The translations under genes and the position numbers were made by a program. This document shows, piece by piece, positions 1-8,652 of a DNA stretch of 64,000 nt (position 1 is the first letter of the stretch; every line of letters begins with the position of its first letter). The stretch is from Sulfitobacter sp. DSM 110093. GTDB lineage: Bacteria; Pseudomonadota; Alphaproteobacteria; Rhodobacterales; Rhodobacteraceae. Below the pieces are notes generated by a model. The model searched no databases and was not told the DNA's origin. It saw nothing but the letters and a program-made list of their open reading frames with translations. The stretch covers positions 1 to 64,000 of the forward strand of contig NZ_CP085170.1 in the NCBI RefSeq assembly GCF_022788715.1, read 5' to 3'.

Positions 1-1176
1 GTGGTCGATATAGTACACATCAATACACGGATCCGCCGGAATGCGGAAACGCTTTCCGAGGCGTTGGAAAGCCACATGCTGAAGGTCTTTGCGCCCGATG
101 CACGTAAAGAGCTGCGCCGCTTTTCCGCAGGAGAAGCTGCTGAATTGCTTGGGATTTCCACTAGTTTCCTTCGCAAACTGCATTTCGATGATAAGATCGT
201 TGAGGTGCAAACCAGCCCCGGGGGACGTCGGCACTATAGTGCGGATGATTTGCTAAATATCCGACGGACGTTAGAGGCAACGGCAAAATCTCGCGGTGCC
301 TATCAACGTGGCCGCCGTGAGGGCGATAAGCTGCAAGTATTGTCGTTTTTGAACTTCAAAGGCGGCAGCGGGAAGACCACAAGTGCGATCCACGCAGCGC
401 AGCGTTTGGCGCTTAAAGGGTACCGTGTCCTCTGTGTAGATATCGACCCGCAAGCGTCTCTAACAACGCTATTTGGCTATAGGCCAGAGTATGATTTTCT
501 GAATTCAGGTACAATCTACGATGCCATTCAGTACGACGATCCGGTGCCTTTGGCCGACGTGATTCAGAAGACTTATTTCACCGGTATTGATCTGGCTCCC
601 GGCGGGCTCATGCTTCAGGAATTTGAACACGAAACGCCCCAAGCATTGCTAAACAACACGCAACCTGCTTTTTTTGCGCGCCTTGCTACCTCCCTGCAGG
701 ACGTTGAGCAGGACTATGACGTGGTCATCTTCGATTGTCCGCCGCAATTGGGGTATCTGACTATGTCGGCACTCTGCGCCTCTACAGGCGTCTTGATCAC
801 TGTTGTACCCAATATGCTTGATGTCGCGTCGATGTCGCAATTTCTGCAAATGAGTGCTGACCTGTTAGATGTCGTCTCTAACGCGGGCGCGAGTATGGAA
901 TTTGATTTTCTACGCTTCCTGATCAACCGCTATGAGCCGAATGACGGGCCGCAACAACAGGTTTTATCTTTCCTGCGGCAACTCTTCGACGAAGAAGTCA
1001 TGGTGGCGCCGATGCTGAAATCTACTGCGATTTCCGATGCAGGGCTCACCCACCAGACGATCTATGAAGTAGATCGGTCGCAGTTTCACCGCACGACATA
1101 CGATCGCGCGGTAGATTCACTTAATCTTGTCAATGACGAGATCGAAACCATGATCCAGAAAGCATGGGGGCGGTAA
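1..1176 (+). CDS. repA: RepA, ParA-type partition ATPase of a RepABC replicon
   Basis: The 391-residue protein has an N-terminal MerR-like helix-turn-helix (about residues 40-95) and a ParA deviant Walker A motif, KGGSGKTT (about 120-127). A Walker B-like strand follows (VVIFDCPPQLG). RepA ATPases segregate the plasmid together with RepB and repress their own operon through the HTH region. The length is normal for RepA. The reading frame opens with GTG at base 1; no upstream sequence is available, so the start could lie further upstream on the circular molecule. The stop codon overlaps the repB start (TAATG), indicating translational coupling. Confidence 0.95.
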   Translation: MVDIVHINTRIRRNAETLSEALESHMLKVFAPDARKELRRFSAGEAAELLGISTSFLRKLHFDDKIVEVQTSPGGRRHYSADDLLNIRRTLEATAKSRGAYQRGRREGDKLQVLSFLNFKGGSGKTTSAIHAAQRLALKGYRVLCVDIDPQASLTTLFGYRPEYDFLNSGTIYDAIQYDDPVPLADVIQKTYFTGIDLAPGGLMLQEFEHETPQALLNNTQPAFFARLATSLQDVEQDYDVVIFDCPPQLGYLTMSALCASTGVLITVVPNMLDVASMSQFLQMSADLLDVVSNAGASMEFDFLRFLINRYEPNDGPQQQVLSFLRQLFDEEVMVAPMLKSTAISDAGLTHQTIYEVDRSQFHRTTYDRAVDSLNLVNDEIETMIQKAWGR

Positions 1177-2174
1177 TGGCACGTAAAGGCATTTTATCCA
1201 CAGGCCCAGACACCAGTCAGAAGGCTGATAGTAGGCCCAAAAAGCCTACTGTAGAGCCTGCTCAATCCAATCCAAAGGCACGTCTGATGCCTCGGGGCGC
1301 AGTCGGAGCGCTTCAGTCCTCTTTGAACCGGATGCAGGAGAATGCAGTTCAGGAGTTGGATGGGGATTTGATCGATATGGCCGGGGTCGAGGACCGGCTA
1401 GGGACTGATATACAGGCTCAAAAACAGCTTTTGGATAGCCTCAAAACTTACGGGCAGCAGGTACCTGTTCTTGTCCGACCTCACACCAGAACCGCTGGCC
1501 GTTTTGAAATTGTGTATGGGCGTCGGCGATTGCAGGCGTTGAAGTCTCTCGGGTTGCCCGTAAAGGCGATGGTGCGTCAGCTTGATGACCACGCGCTTGT
1601 CATGGCCCAGGGTCAGGAGAACACTGCGCGCCAAGACCTGTCTTTCATTGAAAAGGCAAGCTTTGCCGCGCAGTTGGATACAGGCGGACATGATCGGCAG
1701 ACAATTGCAGACGCGCTGTCAATTGATCTGCCAATGGTCAGTCGGATGCTTAAGGTTGGTCATGCTTTTGATCTGCCCTTCTTACGGCAAGTGGGATCTG
1801 CGCCTTCAATTGGCCGGGACCGCTGGATGGCGCTGGTCAAACTTTTCGACGTACCGGAGGCAAGGGCGCGGGCCATTGGCCATATGGAACACTCCGATTG
1901 GGGCGGGTTAACATCCGACGAGCGGTTTGAGGCGATCTTTGCCGAAGCAGCGACCCAGCCACAAAAGAAAACTGCCCCCCCTGCCCCATCGGCCAAGCCG
2001 CGCACTTTGCGAAATCGTGACGGCAAGGCATTGGCCGATATCCGCAGCGGCAAACGGGGCGTTACCGTCACCGTGCCCGCGCGGGCGGCAGAAGGGTTCG
2101 ATACATGGCTTGATGCACACGCAGAAGAGCTCATGCAAGAGATTCACGACCGCTGGCAAAAGACCCGCGCGTGA
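1176..2174 (+). CDS. repB: RepB, ParB-type centromere-binding protein
   Basis: RepB binds the plasmid centromere (parS) and is moved by RepA. The protein has a ParB/Srx-type nuclease-like domain, including a GRRRLQALKSLG segment, then a ParB HTH region (IADALSIDLPMVSRMLKV), and a basic C-terminal part typical of RepB. I chose ATG 1176 because it overlaps the repA stop in a TAATG arrangement. An in-frame ATG at 1164 would add only four residues. The length of about 332 residues is normal. It lies between repA and repC in the usual order. Confidence 0.94.
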   Translation: MARKGILSTGPDTSQKADSRPKKPTVEPAQSNPKARLMPRGAVGALQSSLNRMQENAVQELDGDLIDMAGVEDRLGTDIQAQKQLLDSLKTYGQQVPVLVRPHTRTAGRFEIVYGRRRLQALKSLGLPVKAMVRQLDDHALVMAQGQENTARQDLSFIEKASFAAQLDTGGHDRQTIADALSIDLPMVSRMLKVGHAFDLPFLRQVGSAPSIGRDRWMALVKLFDVPEARARAIGHMEHSDWGGLTSDERFEAIFAEAATQPQKKTAPPAPSAKPRTLRNRDGKALADIRSGKRGVTVTVPARAAEGFDTWLDAHAEELMQEIHDRWQKTRA

Positions 2175-2214
2175 GACATTGAGGAAGTAGCAACAGGAGG
2201 CACATCAGGACCAC

Positions 2215-2265
2215 AAAAGAAAAGCCCCCCAAGATAAATCCCGGAAGGCCCTTCTCAAACTTTGC
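2215..2265 (-). ncRNA. Counter-transcribed RNA (incompatibility RNA) between repB and repC
   Basis: On the minus strand there is a perfect -35 hexamer TTGACA (2301-2296), an 18-base spacer and a weak -10 TATCTC (2277-2272). About 50 bases of transcript follow, ending in an 11-bp stem (2253-2243 pairing with 2230-2220, with G-U wobbles) and a U-rich tail. RepABC replicons are known to encode a small antisense RNA here that lowers RepC synthesis. RepC itself has no obvious ribosome-binding site, in keeping with that control. The exact ends are estimated. Confidence 0.7.
2220..2253 (-). terminator. Intrinsic terminator of the repABC antisense RNA
   Basis: On the minus strand, arm AAGGGCCTTCC (2253-2243) pairs with GGGGGGCTTTT (2230-2220) across a 12-base loop, followed by a T-rich run broken by one C. 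Such a hairpin ends RepABC counter-transcribed RNAs. Confidence 0.6.
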
Positions 2266-2352
2266 ACCTTCGAGATAGCCCCAAAGATTTATCAATGTCA
2301 ACTCTACCCAATGGGATAGGGCCGGTATTTTGTTGTCTTTCGTGATTTTTAC

Positions 2353-3504
2353 ATGGAAAACACGTTCCGAACTGCGTTCGGGCGGCCGGAGAAGGCTTCC
2401 CAACTATCATGCGAGGGGCCGGATAAATGGGCACTGCTCGACCGGCTGACAATTGCGGCGGATCGGTTTGAGCTATCGCACCGTACCCTCACCGTATTGA
2501 AGGCCTTGTTAACATTTCTGCCGCGCAGGGATATTCCCGATGGGGCTGCTGGTATTGTTTTTGCATCCAACGCCCGGCTTTCCGAACGGTTACATGGGAT
2601 GCCAGAAAGCACTTTAAGGCGCCATCTCGCACAACTCGTGCGACTTGGCCTAATTGCGCGGCACGACAGCCCTAACCGGAAGCGCTTTGCGCGGAATAGA
2701 GGCGGTGCGATTGCCCTCGCCTTTGGTTTCGACCTATCACCGCTTGTGATCCAAGCCGAAATGATTGAGCTGGCGGCACGAGAGGCTGAGGCTGAACATG
2801 AGAGGCTGCTGGCTTTGCGTGACAGAATTCTGCTCCTCAGGCATGCTCTGATCCGTCAAGGTGGCGCAGAAGAGATTGCAGAGGAAGTCGGTCGGGTGTT
2901 ACGGCGCAAGCCCGATGAAACGGCGCTAGCTTCGGTAGAGGGCGCATTGCAAGAAGCGCTTCAAAACAATGCAGATGGCGAAGCGTCCATCGATTATGAA
3001 ACCGCCTCCCCTGCCCCGGCAACAGAGCAAATGATCGCCAGTGACAGCCAAAATGAGCGGCACATACAGGATTCAATTAAACCCTATTTTGACTCTGAAG
3101 AGCTCCATCCGATGCAACCCTCTCAAACGCATACGGCTGACAATGAGAAAACAGAGGTTGCTGAGAATAAGGCTATCACATTGGCGGAAGTAATGGCTGC
3201 CTGCACAGAGGTTCGTAGCTTTTTCCCTGAGGCTTTACGCAATTGGACAGACCTTATGCGCATCGGGGATCAAGTTGCGCCTATGCTGGGGATTGACCCA
3301 CCCGTCCTGAATGAGGCAAAACGGGATATGGGCGCTGAAAGCGCTGCGGTGACCGTTCTTTGTTTGCTGGAGAGGGTCGGAACGATCAGAAGCCCTGGTG
3401 CCTATCTACGGCGGCTGACACAAATGGCGCGAGATGGCGCATTTTCTCTTGCCCCCATGCTATCAGCACTGAAAAATCGGCGCGATTGTCAGCTGACAAT
3501 CTGA
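2353..3504 (+). CDS. repC: RepC, replication initiator of a RepABC replicon
   Basis: This 383-residue protein matches the RepC initiator family. It has an N-terminal winged-helix region (LPRRDIPDG, then LSERLHGMPESTLRRHLAQL, about residues 55-95), a variable acidic linker and a conserved C-terminal domain ending in PMLSALKNRR. RepC initiates replication at an origin that in this family lies inside its own gene; an A+T-richer stretch around 3060-3180 is the likeliest place here. No clear Shine-Dalgarno precedes ATG 2353, fitting control by the antisense RNA just upstream. Its 3' end carries a perfect palindrome (3485-3500). Confidence 0.94.
   Translation: MENTFRTAFGRPEKASQLSCEGPDKWALLDRLTIAADRFELSHRTLTVLKALLTFLPRRDIPDGAAGIVFASNARLSERLHGMPESTLRRHLAQLVRLGLIARHDSPNRKRFARNRGGAIALAFGFDLSPLVIQAEMIELAAREAEAEHERLLALRDRILLLRHALIRQGGAEEIAEEVGRVLRRKPDETALASVEGALQEALQNNADGEASIDYETASPAPATEQMIASDSQNERHIQDSIKPYFDSEELHPMQPSQTHTADNEKTEVAENKAITLAEVMAACTEVRSFFPEALRNWTDLMRIGDQVAPMLGIDPPVLNEAKRDMGAESAAVTVLCLLERVGTIRSPGAYLRRLTQMARDGAFSLAPMLSALKNRRDCQLTI
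3485..3500. repeat. Perfect 16-bp palindrome at the repC 3' end, candidate parS
   Basis: ATTGTCAGCTGACAAT is its own reverse complement and sits in the last codons of repC. RepABC plasmids carry palindromic centromere sites bound by RepB, often next to repC. A half-site (CTGACAAT) also occurs at 2446-2453 inside repC. A shorter inverted repeat, GGTTA-AGG-TAACC, follows at 3525-3537. I cannot tell which one is the true centromere. Confidence 0.4.
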
Positions 3505-3524
3505 AAAGATATTATATTTCATGT

Positions 3525-3537
3525 GGTTAAGGTAACC
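3525..3537. repeat. Inverted repeat GGTTA-N3-TAACC downstream of repC
   Basis: This short inverted repeat has 5-bp arms in the 142-base gap between repC and the sensor kinase. It could be an alternative partition site or a regulatory site for the kinase gene. Nothing else was recognised in this gap. Confidence 0.25.
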
Positions 3538-3646
3538 TACGTCTGACCAATTAAGATTTTGGCGTTGGTTTCAATGGAATTCGGCCCTTATCCTTCACCA
3601 TCAGAGGATCCGCAGCTAAGTTGGACAGAGTTTTCCGGGATAGCCC

Positions 3647-5614
3647 ATGACTTCCGTTCGCCTTCGCTTGCTGATTCTTGCTTTGACGCCGCTCATCGTG
3701 CTGATGCCCATGCTGCTTATCTTGGGCATGTCGCGCTGGACGGCGGATTACGACAAGGTTCTGATCGCGAATGTCGAAAGCGAACTTAAGATCGCAAGCC
3801 AATACCTTTCACGGTTACTTGGGCAGACGGGAAATCAATTGGATGCCGTTGCAAGATCAGTCGAATTTAGCCGCTTGTTGAACCTCCCCGGAGCAGACCA
3901 AGTCGCGTTCTTTGCGGACACCCGTGAACGGCTAGGTTTGGATTTCTTGGAATTTCTTCCAATGGAAACCGCAATCGGGGCCGGGGAAAATTGGCCCGTG
4001 ATCGCGCAAGCCACACGTGGCATCAGCGGTGCAGAGATCGACGTGTTCAGCAATGCACGGCTGGCAACTTTGGATGACGCTTTGGCAGTTCGGGCCAAAG
4101 TAACCCTAATCGACACACCCGCAGCCGAGCCCACAAACCGCGAGATTGAGGATCGCGGAATGGTGGTTCACGCAGCAAGCCCGGTTAATTTGTCCGGTAC
4201 GCAGGGCGTGTTGGTGGGCGGGATGCTTTTGAACCGTAACCTCGATTTTATTGATACGATCAATGATCTCGTTTACGTCAACGCCGTGACCGGGGGGGAC
4301 CGACAGGGCACTGCCACGCTTTTCCTCGATGATCTACGCATCTCTACCAACGTGCGCCTTTTTGAGGATGTACGCGCCCTTGGCACCCGTGTTTCGGCTG
4401 AGGTGCGGGAGGCCGTGTTGATCGACGGGCGGACGTGGCTAGATCGCGCATTTGTGGTGAACGATTGGTATATCTCCGGCTATCAGCCGATCACCGATAG
4501 TTTTGGCGAACGGGTAGGAATGCTATATGTCGGCTTCCTCGAAGCGCCCTTTGCGCAGGCCAAACGAGAGGCATTCTGGTGGATGTTGACGGCATTCTTT
4601 GCAGTGCTTGCGTTGTCTGCGCCAGTGTTTCTCTGGCTGGCGCGCGGTATCTTTTCACCGCTTGAACGGATGACAAAAGTCATGAACCGCGTTGGCAAGG
4701 GAGAACTCTCCGCGCGGATCGGGCGGGTGCCCGCGCGAGATGAGATTGGCGCGGTGGCACATCACCTTGATTGGTTGTTGGAACAGGTCCAAGAGCGCGA
4801 CCGTCAATTGCGCAGTTGGAATGATGAGTTGAACCAGCGGGTGGATCAGCGCACGGTCGAACTGCGCGAGGCGAACGAGAAATTGGAGCAGACATTCCGG
4901 CAGTTGGTGATGAGCGAGAAACTCGCCTCTATCGGCGAAATCACCGCCGGGGTCGCGCATGAGATCAACAACCCGGTCGCGGTGATCATGGGCAACGTCG
5001 ATGTCATCCGTCAAACATTGGGCGAGAATGCCGGGCCTGTGGCGACAGAGCTTGGGTTGATTGATAGGCAGGTCTCGCGAATTGAAGTGATCGTCGGCAA
5101 ATTGTTAAAGTTCGCGGCCCCTTCGGAATATTCCGACATTGAACATAATATTTCCCTGCGCCCCTTGGTGCAGGACTGTCTTGTTCTGGTCGATCACCTG
5201 ATCAATCGCGGCGGGATCGAGGTGGAATGCGTGTTTGAGGACGTGCCAACCGTCCGCGCAGATTCAGGCGAGGTGCAGCAGGTGGTGGTGAACCTCGTGG
5301 TCAACGCCGTGCAGGCGATGCAGGGGGCAGGGCGGTTGGAGTTGCACCTGGCACCAGCGGCGCGTGATGGGTTGCTGGGCGTGGCGCTTTCGGTTCACGA
5401 CAGCGGACCTGGGGTGCCAGAGGATTTGCTGACGTCGCTCTTTGATCCGTTTTTTACCACCAAACCGGGAGAGGGGACGGGCTTGGGCTTGTCGATCTCG
5501 CAGACGCTGATTCAGCGGGCCGGGGGGATCATCACGGTCCGCAACCGGGCCAAGGGGGGGGCGGCCTTTACCGTTTGGCTGCCGCAGACTTCGGAGGACG
5601 GGGTGGAACCCTGA
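3647..5614 (+). CDS. Orphan membrane sensor histidine kinase (cache, HAMP, HisKA, HATPase)
   Basis: The 655-residue kinase has an N-terminal membrane segment (about 7-27), a long periplasmic double-cache-like sensing domain (about 30-300) and a second membrane segment (about 309-331). A HAMP linker and coiled coil follow, then a HisKA domain with phospho-acceptor H438 in AHEINNPV. The C-terminal ATPase domain has an N box (NLVVNAVQ), DSGPGVP and GTGLGLSI. It resembles NtrB/DctB-like kinases that usually sense small solutes. No response regulator lies beside it: repC is upstream and a convergent peptidase downstream. The partner, if plasmid-borne, lies outside the window. ATG 3647 is followed directly by a basic stretch and the first membrane helix. 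Confidence 0.9.
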   Translation: MTSVRLRLLILALTPLIVLMPMLLILGMSRWTADYDKVLIANVESELKIASQYLSRLLGQTGNQLDAVARSVEFSRLLNLPGADQVAFFADTRERLGLDFLEFLPMETAIGAGENWPVIAQATRGISGAEIDVFSNARLATLDDALAVRAKVTLIDTPAAEPTNREIEDRGMVVHAASPVNLSGTQGVLVGGMLLNRNLDFIDTINDLVYVNAVTGGDRQGTATLFLDDLRISTNVRLFEDVRALGTRVSAEVREAVLIDGRTWLDRAFVVNDWYISGYQPITDSFGERVGMLYVGFLEAPFAQAKREAFWWMLTAFFAVLALSAPVFLWLARGIFSPLERMTKVMNRVGKGELSARIGRVPARDEIGAVAHHLDWLLEQVQERDRQLRSWNDELNQRVDQRTVELREANEKLEQTFRQLVMSEKLASIGEITAGVAHEINNPVAVIMGNVDVIRQTLGENAGPVATELGLIDRQVSRIEVIVGKLLKFAAPSEYSDIEHNISLRPLVQDCLVLVDHLINRGGIEVECVFEDVPTVRADSGEVQQVVVNLVVNAVQAMQGAGRLELHLAPAARDGLLGVALSVHDSGPGVPEDLLTSLFDPFFTTKPGEGTGLGLSISQTLIQRAGGIITVRNRAKGGAAFTVWLPQTSEDGVEP

Positions 5615-5643
5615 GCGCAGCATAGCGCTCAGGGGGGAGGGCT

Positions 5644-6696
5644 TCAGGCGGCTTTGCCGTCGAACCCCTCGAGATAGGCTACAAGGATATCCAGCGCCGC
5701 CTGTAGGTCACTTTTAGACACCATTTCAGTCACAGTGTGGATGTAGCGGGTGCCCACCACGATCCCCACAGCCCGCGCGCCTGCGGCGGCTTGTTGTGCG
5801 GCGGCGCCGTCTTGTCCGCCAGCAGCAAGCATTGTGCGTTGGAAGGGGATGTCGCGTGCTTCGGCCAGTTTTTCAACCTCATTCACAAGGTCCAAATCTG
5901 CGATGAAACTGCTGTCTCGGACGTGCAGGCCAAAGCCTTTGCCAAGTCGGGTTGTCGCCAGATGGTCTGGCACACCGGGGGTGTCGCAGGCCAACGTCGT
6001 ATCGATGCCAATGCCGATGTCGGGCTGCACCTTATAGGCCGCGGTGCGCGCCCCGCGCAGGCCGACTTCTTCCTGACAGGTGAAGGCCACGTGAATCTCC
6101 GCCCCGCGCCCCTTGTCGGCTAGTTTGCGGATCGCCTCGATCCCGAGCCAGCAAGCCACCCGGTTGTCGAGCGCTTTGGACACGAACTGATCGCCCATCC
6201 CTAGGAACGGTTCGTCCATTACCACGAAGTCACCGACCTTCACGATATCCTTGGCTTTTTCGCCCAGCCCCAGATCGACGAAGAACTCCGACACTTCGGG
6301 GATTTTCTTGCGGTCTTCGGCAGAAGAGATGTGAATGGGCTTGCCGCCGGGGTTCATCACGCCCTTCAGATCGCCTTGATCAGTACAGACCAACACACGG
6401 CGCGAGAAGAGGTTGCGCGGATCGAACCCTCCCACCGGCTGAAGGTAAAGGAACCCGTCTTTCGACACATGGCTGACCAGGAATCCGATCTCGTCCATAT
6501 GGCACAGCAGCATGATGCGCGGGGCTTTGTCGGCACCCGCATCCGCATCACGGCGGCAGAGCAGGGAGCCCATCGCGTCGGTCTCTACGTGGTCGAACAA
6601 CCCTTCGATCTCGCGGGTGATCAGATCGCGCACACGATGCTCGCGCCCCGGAACGCCGGGGGTTTCGCAAAGGTCTTTGAGTAGGTCGATGTTCAT
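5644..6696 (-). CDS. M42 family metallo-aminopeptidase (FrvX/TET-like)
   Basis: The 350-residue enzyme belongs to the M42 family of dinuclear-metal aminopeptidases, which form large cytoplasmic shells and trim short peptides. Visible metal and catalytic residues are H66 and D68 (CHMDE), D177 (KALDN), the E209-E210 pair (CQEEVG), D232 (GIDTT) and H320 (RYIHTV). The length is typical. It lies downstream of the first TRAP transporter in the same direction, 84 bases after dctM, with a GC-rich stem-loop between. It may therefore be transcribed with the transporter only partly, or process an imported conjugate. It converges on the sensor kinase gene. Confidence 0.9.
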   Translation of the reverse strand: MNIDLLKDLCETPGVPGREHRVRDLITREIEGLFDHVETDAMGSLLCRRDADAGADKAPRIMLLCHMDEIGFLVSHVSKDGFLYLQPVGGFDPRNLFSRRVLVCTDQGDLKGVMNPGGKPIHISSAEDRKKIPEVSEFFVDLGLGEKAKDIVKVGDFVVMDEPFLGMGDQFVSKALDNRVACWLGIEAIRKLADKGRGAEIHVAFTCQEEVGLRGARTAAYKVQPDIGIGIDTTLACDTPGVPDHLATTRLGKGFGLHVRDSSFIADLDLVNEVEKLAEARDIPFQRTMLAAGGQDGAAAQQAAAGARAVGIVVGTRYIHTVTEMVSKSDLQAALDILVAYLEGFDGKAA

Positions 6697-6732
6697 GCTG
6701 GCCTCATCCTTGGTGATTTGGCCGCACTATCG

Positions 6733-6766
6733 CGCCGCGCCCGCCGAAGTGCAAACAGGCGCGGCG
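6733..6766. other. GC-rich stem-loop between dctM and the M42 peptidase
   Basis: CGCCGCGCC (6733-6741) pairs perfectly with GGCGCGGCG (6758-6766) across a 16-base loop. There is no T-run on the minus strand, so it may be a weak or factor-dependent terminator, or an RNA-stability element. Confidence 0.35.
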
Positions 6767-6780
6767 GTAGGGTAGGGGGG

Positions 6781-8094
6781 TTACATTTGTCCCGGTAGGA
6801 ACAGCACCAGCGCCGGAAAGATCAGCAGCAGGATCAGCCGCAGGATGTCGACCAGCCAGAATGGGGTGACGCCGCGAAAGATTGTCCCGGTCGAGACATC
6901 GCCAACCACGCCCTTGAGCACGAAGACGTTCAGACCCACGGGCGGTGTGATCAGGCTGATCTCTGTCACCACGACGACGATGATACCGAACCACACCGGA
7001 TCAAACCCAAGGCTGGTTACCAGGGGAAAAAAGATCGGAACGGTCAGCAGCAGCATCGACATGCTCTCGAAAATGCAACCAAGCGCGATGTAAATCAAAA
7101 GGATCAGCCCCATGACCACCCATGGGCCGAGGTCCAGCGCCGTGACGGTCGCCAGCAGCCCTTCGGGCAGGCCCGCGAGGTTCACGAAGTTTGAGAAAAT
7201 CCACGCGCCGATCAGCACCGAGAAAAGCGAGGCGGACGTGAGCGTGGTTTCCTCGAGCACCTCACGCAGTCCAGCCCAGCTGAGCCCGCCACGCGCCCAA
7301 GCGATCAGGAACGCACCTGCAGCGCCCATACCCGCCGCCTCTGTCGGGGAGAAGGCGAGGTGGATGGGCCAGAAATCAAGCACACCGTAAAGCCCGCCGA
7401 TCACCAGCGCAAAGAGCGCCAGCACCGACCAAACGTGGTTCAGTGCGCGCAGCCGCTCACCCCATGTGGCGCGGGGGCCAGCGGGGCCTGCCTCGGGGTT
7501 CATGGCGACGGAAAAGCGGACCGCGCAGAGGTAGAGCAGGATGCCAAGCGCGCCGGGCACGATGCCCGCGATGAACAGCGCACCGATAGAGGTCTCAGTC
7601 AGCAGCCCATAGATGACAAGGATCACCGAAGGCGGGATCAGGATGCCGAGCGTGCCGCCCGCCGCGATGGACGCGGTCGAGAGACTGTCAGAATACCCGT
7701 ATTTGCGCATCTCAGGCATGGCGACTTTGGACATGGTCGCCGCCGTGGCCAAAGACGATCCACAGATCGCCGCAAAGCCGCCGCAAGCGACGATGGTGGC
7801 CATCGCCAAACCGCCCCGAAAGTGGCCCAAAAAGGCGTTGGAGACTTGGTAAAGCTCGCGGCTGATGCCGCCTTTGTTGACGAAGAGCCCCATGAGGATG
7901 AACAGCGGGATCACCGACAGCCCATAGTCTTGGCTGGTGTCGATGATCAGCCGCGACACCATAGAGATTGAGGCGCGGTAGCTGGTCTCGTAGACCAGCC
8001 CGATCATCCCCACGATGCCCATGGCAAAGGCAATCGGCAGGCGCAGCAGAACAAGGACGAAAACGGCGGCAAAGCCGATGGCAGATGCGATCAT
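6781..8094 (-). CDS. dctM: TRAP transporter large permease (DctM family), TRAP system 1
   Basis: The 437-residue, very hydrophobic protein has a dozen or so predicted membrane segments and the DctM signatures LRLPIAFAMG, GIIVVVVTEISLITPPVGLNVFVLKG and a GILIPPS motif mid-protein. It is the Na+-coupled transport channel of a tripartite ATP-independent periplasmic transporter for organic anions in the inner membrane. It overlaps dctQ by 4 bases and follows dctP and the MarR gene in the same direction. It is likely the importer for the substrate of the divergent aromatic operon. Confidence 0.94.
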   Translation of the reverse strand: MIASAIGFAAVFVLVLLRLPIAFAMGIVGMIGLVYETSYRASISMVSRLIIDTSQDYGLSVIPLFILMGLFVNKGGISRELYQVSNAFLGHFRGGLAMATIVACGGFAAICGSSLATAATMSKVAMPEMRKYGYSDSLSTASIAAGGTLGILIPPSVILVIYGLLTETSIGALFIAGIVPGALGILLYLCAVRFSVAMNPEAGPAGPRATWGERLRALNHVWSVLALFALVIGGLYGVLDFWPIHLAFSPTEAAGMGAAGAFLIAWARGGLSWAGLREVLEETTLTSASLFSVLIGAWIFSNFVNLAGLPEGLLATVTALDLGPWVVMGLILLIYIALGCIFESMSMLLLTVPIFFPLVTSLGFDPVWFGIIVVVVTEISLITPPVGLNVFVLKGVVGDVSTGTIFRGVTPFWLVDILRLILLLIFPALVLFLPGQM

Positions 8095-8594
8095 GTGGCA
8101 GGGTCCAGAAGTTGCGGCGCAAAAAGGCGCAAAAGCCCGCGCAGGATCAGCACGACAGCGGTGAGATAGGTCATCACCGCGATAAACATGCCGATGTAAA
8201 AAGTCGGGATTTCAAGGTATTCGGTCACGTCGCCATAGCTCAGCGCGCGATAGGCTAGGTCAACCACTCGCCCGGCAGGAAACCACAGCATCGCGCCACA
8301 GGCCAATGTCACTAGCCCGTCACGCCAGCGTTGCAGACCCCAGCTTTCAAACGGGCCATCCAGCAGGTCGGCGGCGATATGTCCTTCGCGGCCCGACAGG
8401 ACAGGCAAAGCAGAGAAAACGATCAGCGCGATGCCGATGCGGATTAGCTCGGTCGCGGCTTCGATGGGGGCGTTGAAGACCGAGCGCATGATAACGTCGG
8501 CAAAGGTCAAGACCATCAGCGCAAACAGCGCAAGCGAGGCCATCGTCATCGGCAGCGCGGCAAGGCTGGTGGTTAGTCGGATTAAACTGCGCAT
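8091..8594 (-). CDS. dctQ: TRAP transporter small permease (DctQ family), TRAP system 1
   Basis: The 167-residue protein has four predicted membrane helices and the DctQ signature region (VLTFADVIMRSVFNAPIEAA). DctQ pairs with DctM to form the membrane unit of the TRAP transporter. The start ATG 8594 is followed by a short basic N-terminus (MRSLIRLT). It overlaps dctM by 4 bases and is separated from dctP by a strong stem-loop (8611-8638), a common arrangement that lets the binding protein be made in excess. Confidence 0.92.
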   Translation of the reverse strand: MRSLIRLTTSLAALPMTMASLALFALMVLTFADVIMRSVFNAPIEAATELIRIGIALIVFSALPVLSGREGHIAADLLDGPFESWGLQRWRDGLVTLACGAMLWFPAGRVVDLAYRALSYGDVTEYLEIPTFYIGMFIAVMTYLTAVVLILRGLLRLFAPQLLDPAT

Positions 8595-8610
8595 GGCGGT
8601 TCCCTAGCTG

Positions 8611-8638
8611 GGGGCCGGTTGCTTCTGCAACCGGCCCC
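8611..8638. other. Strong stem-loop between dctP and dctQ (TRAP 1)
   Basis: A perfect 12-bp stem (8611-8622 with 8627-8638) closes on a TTCT/AGAA tetraloop. The transcribed minus strand has no U-tract after it, so it more likely protects or partly attenuates the dctP message than ends it fully. Confidence 0.6.
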
Positions 8639-8652
8639 TTTGGCGGTGGGGG

